Shown here one piece after another: positions 21,950 to 22,637 of a stretch of 22,637 nucleotides of DNA; position 1 is the stretch's first letter, and each line of letters begins with the position of its first letter. Source of the stretch: a virus; the IMG/VR virus record IMGVR_UViG_3300017989_002703, positions 1 to 22,637 of that record, one strand, 5' to 3'. Below the pieces are notes generated by a model. The model searched no databases. It had not been told where the DNA came from and was given only the letters and a program-made list of their open reading frames with translations. The position numbers and the translations under genes were made by a program.

Positions 21950-22498
21950 TTATTCAAAGATTTTTGAGACTTTAACTTCGTTGTGAATGGCTCTATTTAT
22001 TAGCTTGGCTGCTTCTTCTCTTTTCTTTACTTCCTTTGGATCTCTTGAGTATAGGCTTATTGAATCGTTGCTGGCCTCTTCCCCTTCCTTTCTCACGCTA
22101 AATTCAAGCTTTTTGAAAATCTCATTTTTGGCGTTGGCAATTTTAAGTTTGTTTTTCTGAAAATCTGTTAAATTTTCTTTGTGTGTCTCAATGAATAAAG
22201 CAATCTCTTTTTGTTTTGCGTCGCTTCCTAGTCCGTGCTCGTGAATCGCTTCATAGTCAACGTGTCCGTCAGAGTTTACAAAAAGAACGATAACGGCGTA
22301 ATAAGTTGATTTTTTAGGCTTGCACCACGCGCCATTTTTTGGGTTCATTGTCTGAGAAACCACGCGTTGCCCGCCGTTTTTCTTATCTTGGGTTTCTACC
22401 CAGTATCTTTTTTTCGTTTTCATTCTGAAGCCCCAAGGGTAATTATCGACTTCATAAGCTGAATTTTCATCCGTGCAATTGTAAAGATATTTTCTCAT
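21950..22498 (-). CDS. Conserved-type early phage protein, unknown
   Basis: A 182-residue protein with AAAGGA seven bases before the ATG. The N-terminal half has a pattern (YNCTDENSAYEVDNYPWGFR; KKRYWVETQDKKNGGQRVV; SQTMNPKNGAWCKPKKSTY) that I recall from phage early proteins with an NYPxGxxxRxxxRYWxE core. Their biochemical role is not known to me. The second half is helical and charged, ending AAKLINRAIHNEVKVSKIFE. No nuclease, ligase or polymerase motif is visible. Its leader contains a GC-rich hairpin and a palindrome, which suggests regulation. Confidence 0.65.
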   Translation of the reverse strand: MRKYLYNCTDENSAYEVDNYPWGFRMKTKKRYWVETQDKKNGGQRVVSQTMNPKNGAWCKPKKSTYYAVIVLFVNSDGHVDYEAIHEHGLGSDAKQKEIALFIETHKENLTDFQKNKLKIANAKNEIFKKLEFSVRKEGEEASNDSISLYSRDPKEVKKREEAAKLINRAIHNEVKVSKIFE

Positions 22499-22522
22499 AA
22501 TATTTTCCTTTTAGGTTTAAGG

Positions 22523-22532
22523 GTTCATGAAC
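22523..22532. promoter_or_regulatory. 10-base palindrome GTTCATGAAC
   Basis: A perfect palindrome between the leader hairpin and the SD of the gene at 21950-22498, touching the hairpin's last base. It could be an operator half-site pair for a dimeric regulator, or a chance palindrome. Confidence 0.25.
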
Positions 22533-22553
22533 GCGCCCCTTTTCTGAGACGCG
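22532..22553 (-). promoter_or_regulatory. GC-rich leader hairpin (copy 2)
   Basis: In the - strand RNA CGCGTCTC and GGGGCGCG pair over eight positions, two as G-U, around a six-base AGAAAA loop. On the + strand those two positions would be C-A mismatches, so only the - strand RNA folds fully. The 3' arm is identical to that of copy 1 at 21923-21942. Confidence 0.6.
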
Positions 22554-22563
22554 CGCGGAAATC

Positions 22564-22635
22564 TTAAATCCATTCTTTTATTTGTTTCGTTGAATCAAAA
22601 TGATTGATTACTTGATAATCTCTTGTTGAAGCATA
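22564..22635 (-). CDS. 3' end of a further early gene (partial)
   Basis: The - strand frame open to the right edge ends with TAA at 22564-22566 and encodes YASTRDYQVINHFDSTKQIK then EWI. Only 23 residues are visible, the other two frames hit stops, and the composition is protein-like, so this is probably the tail of the gene upstream of the one at 21950. Its function cannot be judged. Confidence 0.45.
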   Translation of the reverse strand, partial: YASTRDYQVINHFDSTKQIKEWI

Positions 22636-22637
22636 CA

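Noticed and set aside
18476-22637. CRISPR array, tRNA or rRNA genes
   Set aside because: No regularly spaced repeats and no cloverleaf or rRNA-like text were seen on either strand; hairpins here are isolated leader elements.

Overview
The window is a contiguous piece of a tailed bacteriophage genome, most likely a short-tailed (podovirus-like) phage. It carries a head morphogenesis block in the usual order (portal, scaffold, major capsid protein), then fibre-type proteins, a head-tail connector candidate, a very large tail hub/nozzle-type protein and a set of long coiled-coil or glycine/alanine-rich proteins of the kind ejected with the DNA. No tail sheath, tape measure or major tail tube gene is recognisable. 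The host cannot be named from the sequence. Classical Shine-Dalgarno (SD) sites and a lipobox lipoprotein fit a bacterium, probably diderm. By eye, the rightmost 4.4 kb is clearly more AT-rich than the rest.

Layout. From 2 to 18258 every gene is on the + strand and tightly packed, often with ATGA or TAATG overlaps: portal (5' end cut off by the window), scaffold with a small gene nested in another frame, major capsid protein, two small beta-rich proteins, a repeat-containing fibre, a glycine-rich fibre, then a run of very small genes (7373-8834). The run includes a lipoprotein and a membrane protein that share a C-terminal motif. After it come the connector candidate, the 951-residue hub, four proteins probably linked to ejection, and a last small fibre-like protein whose C-terminal domain matches that of the first fibre.

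From 18209 to the right edge every gene is on the - strand, and the two blocks converge with a 50-base overlap. This block is early-type: small hypothetical genes, a zinc-ribbon protein, a probable ssDNA-binding protein with an acidic tail, a RuvC-like Holliday-junction resolvase overlapping it, and four small genes, three of them membrane proteins. Several - strand genes are preceded by GC-rich hairpins just upstream of their SD. Two of these hairpins share an identical 3' arm and pair fully only in the - strand RNA. Several SDs are A-GGGG(G) exactly five bases before the ATG.

How it fits together: the + block builds the capsid and injection machine, and the - block handles DNA metabolism and early takeover. 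Terminase, DNA polymerase, primase, integrase and a recognisable endolysin are not in this window. The observations I rate highest are the gene nested in the scaffold gene, the lipoprotein/membrane-protein pair with a common tail, and the paired leader hairpins.
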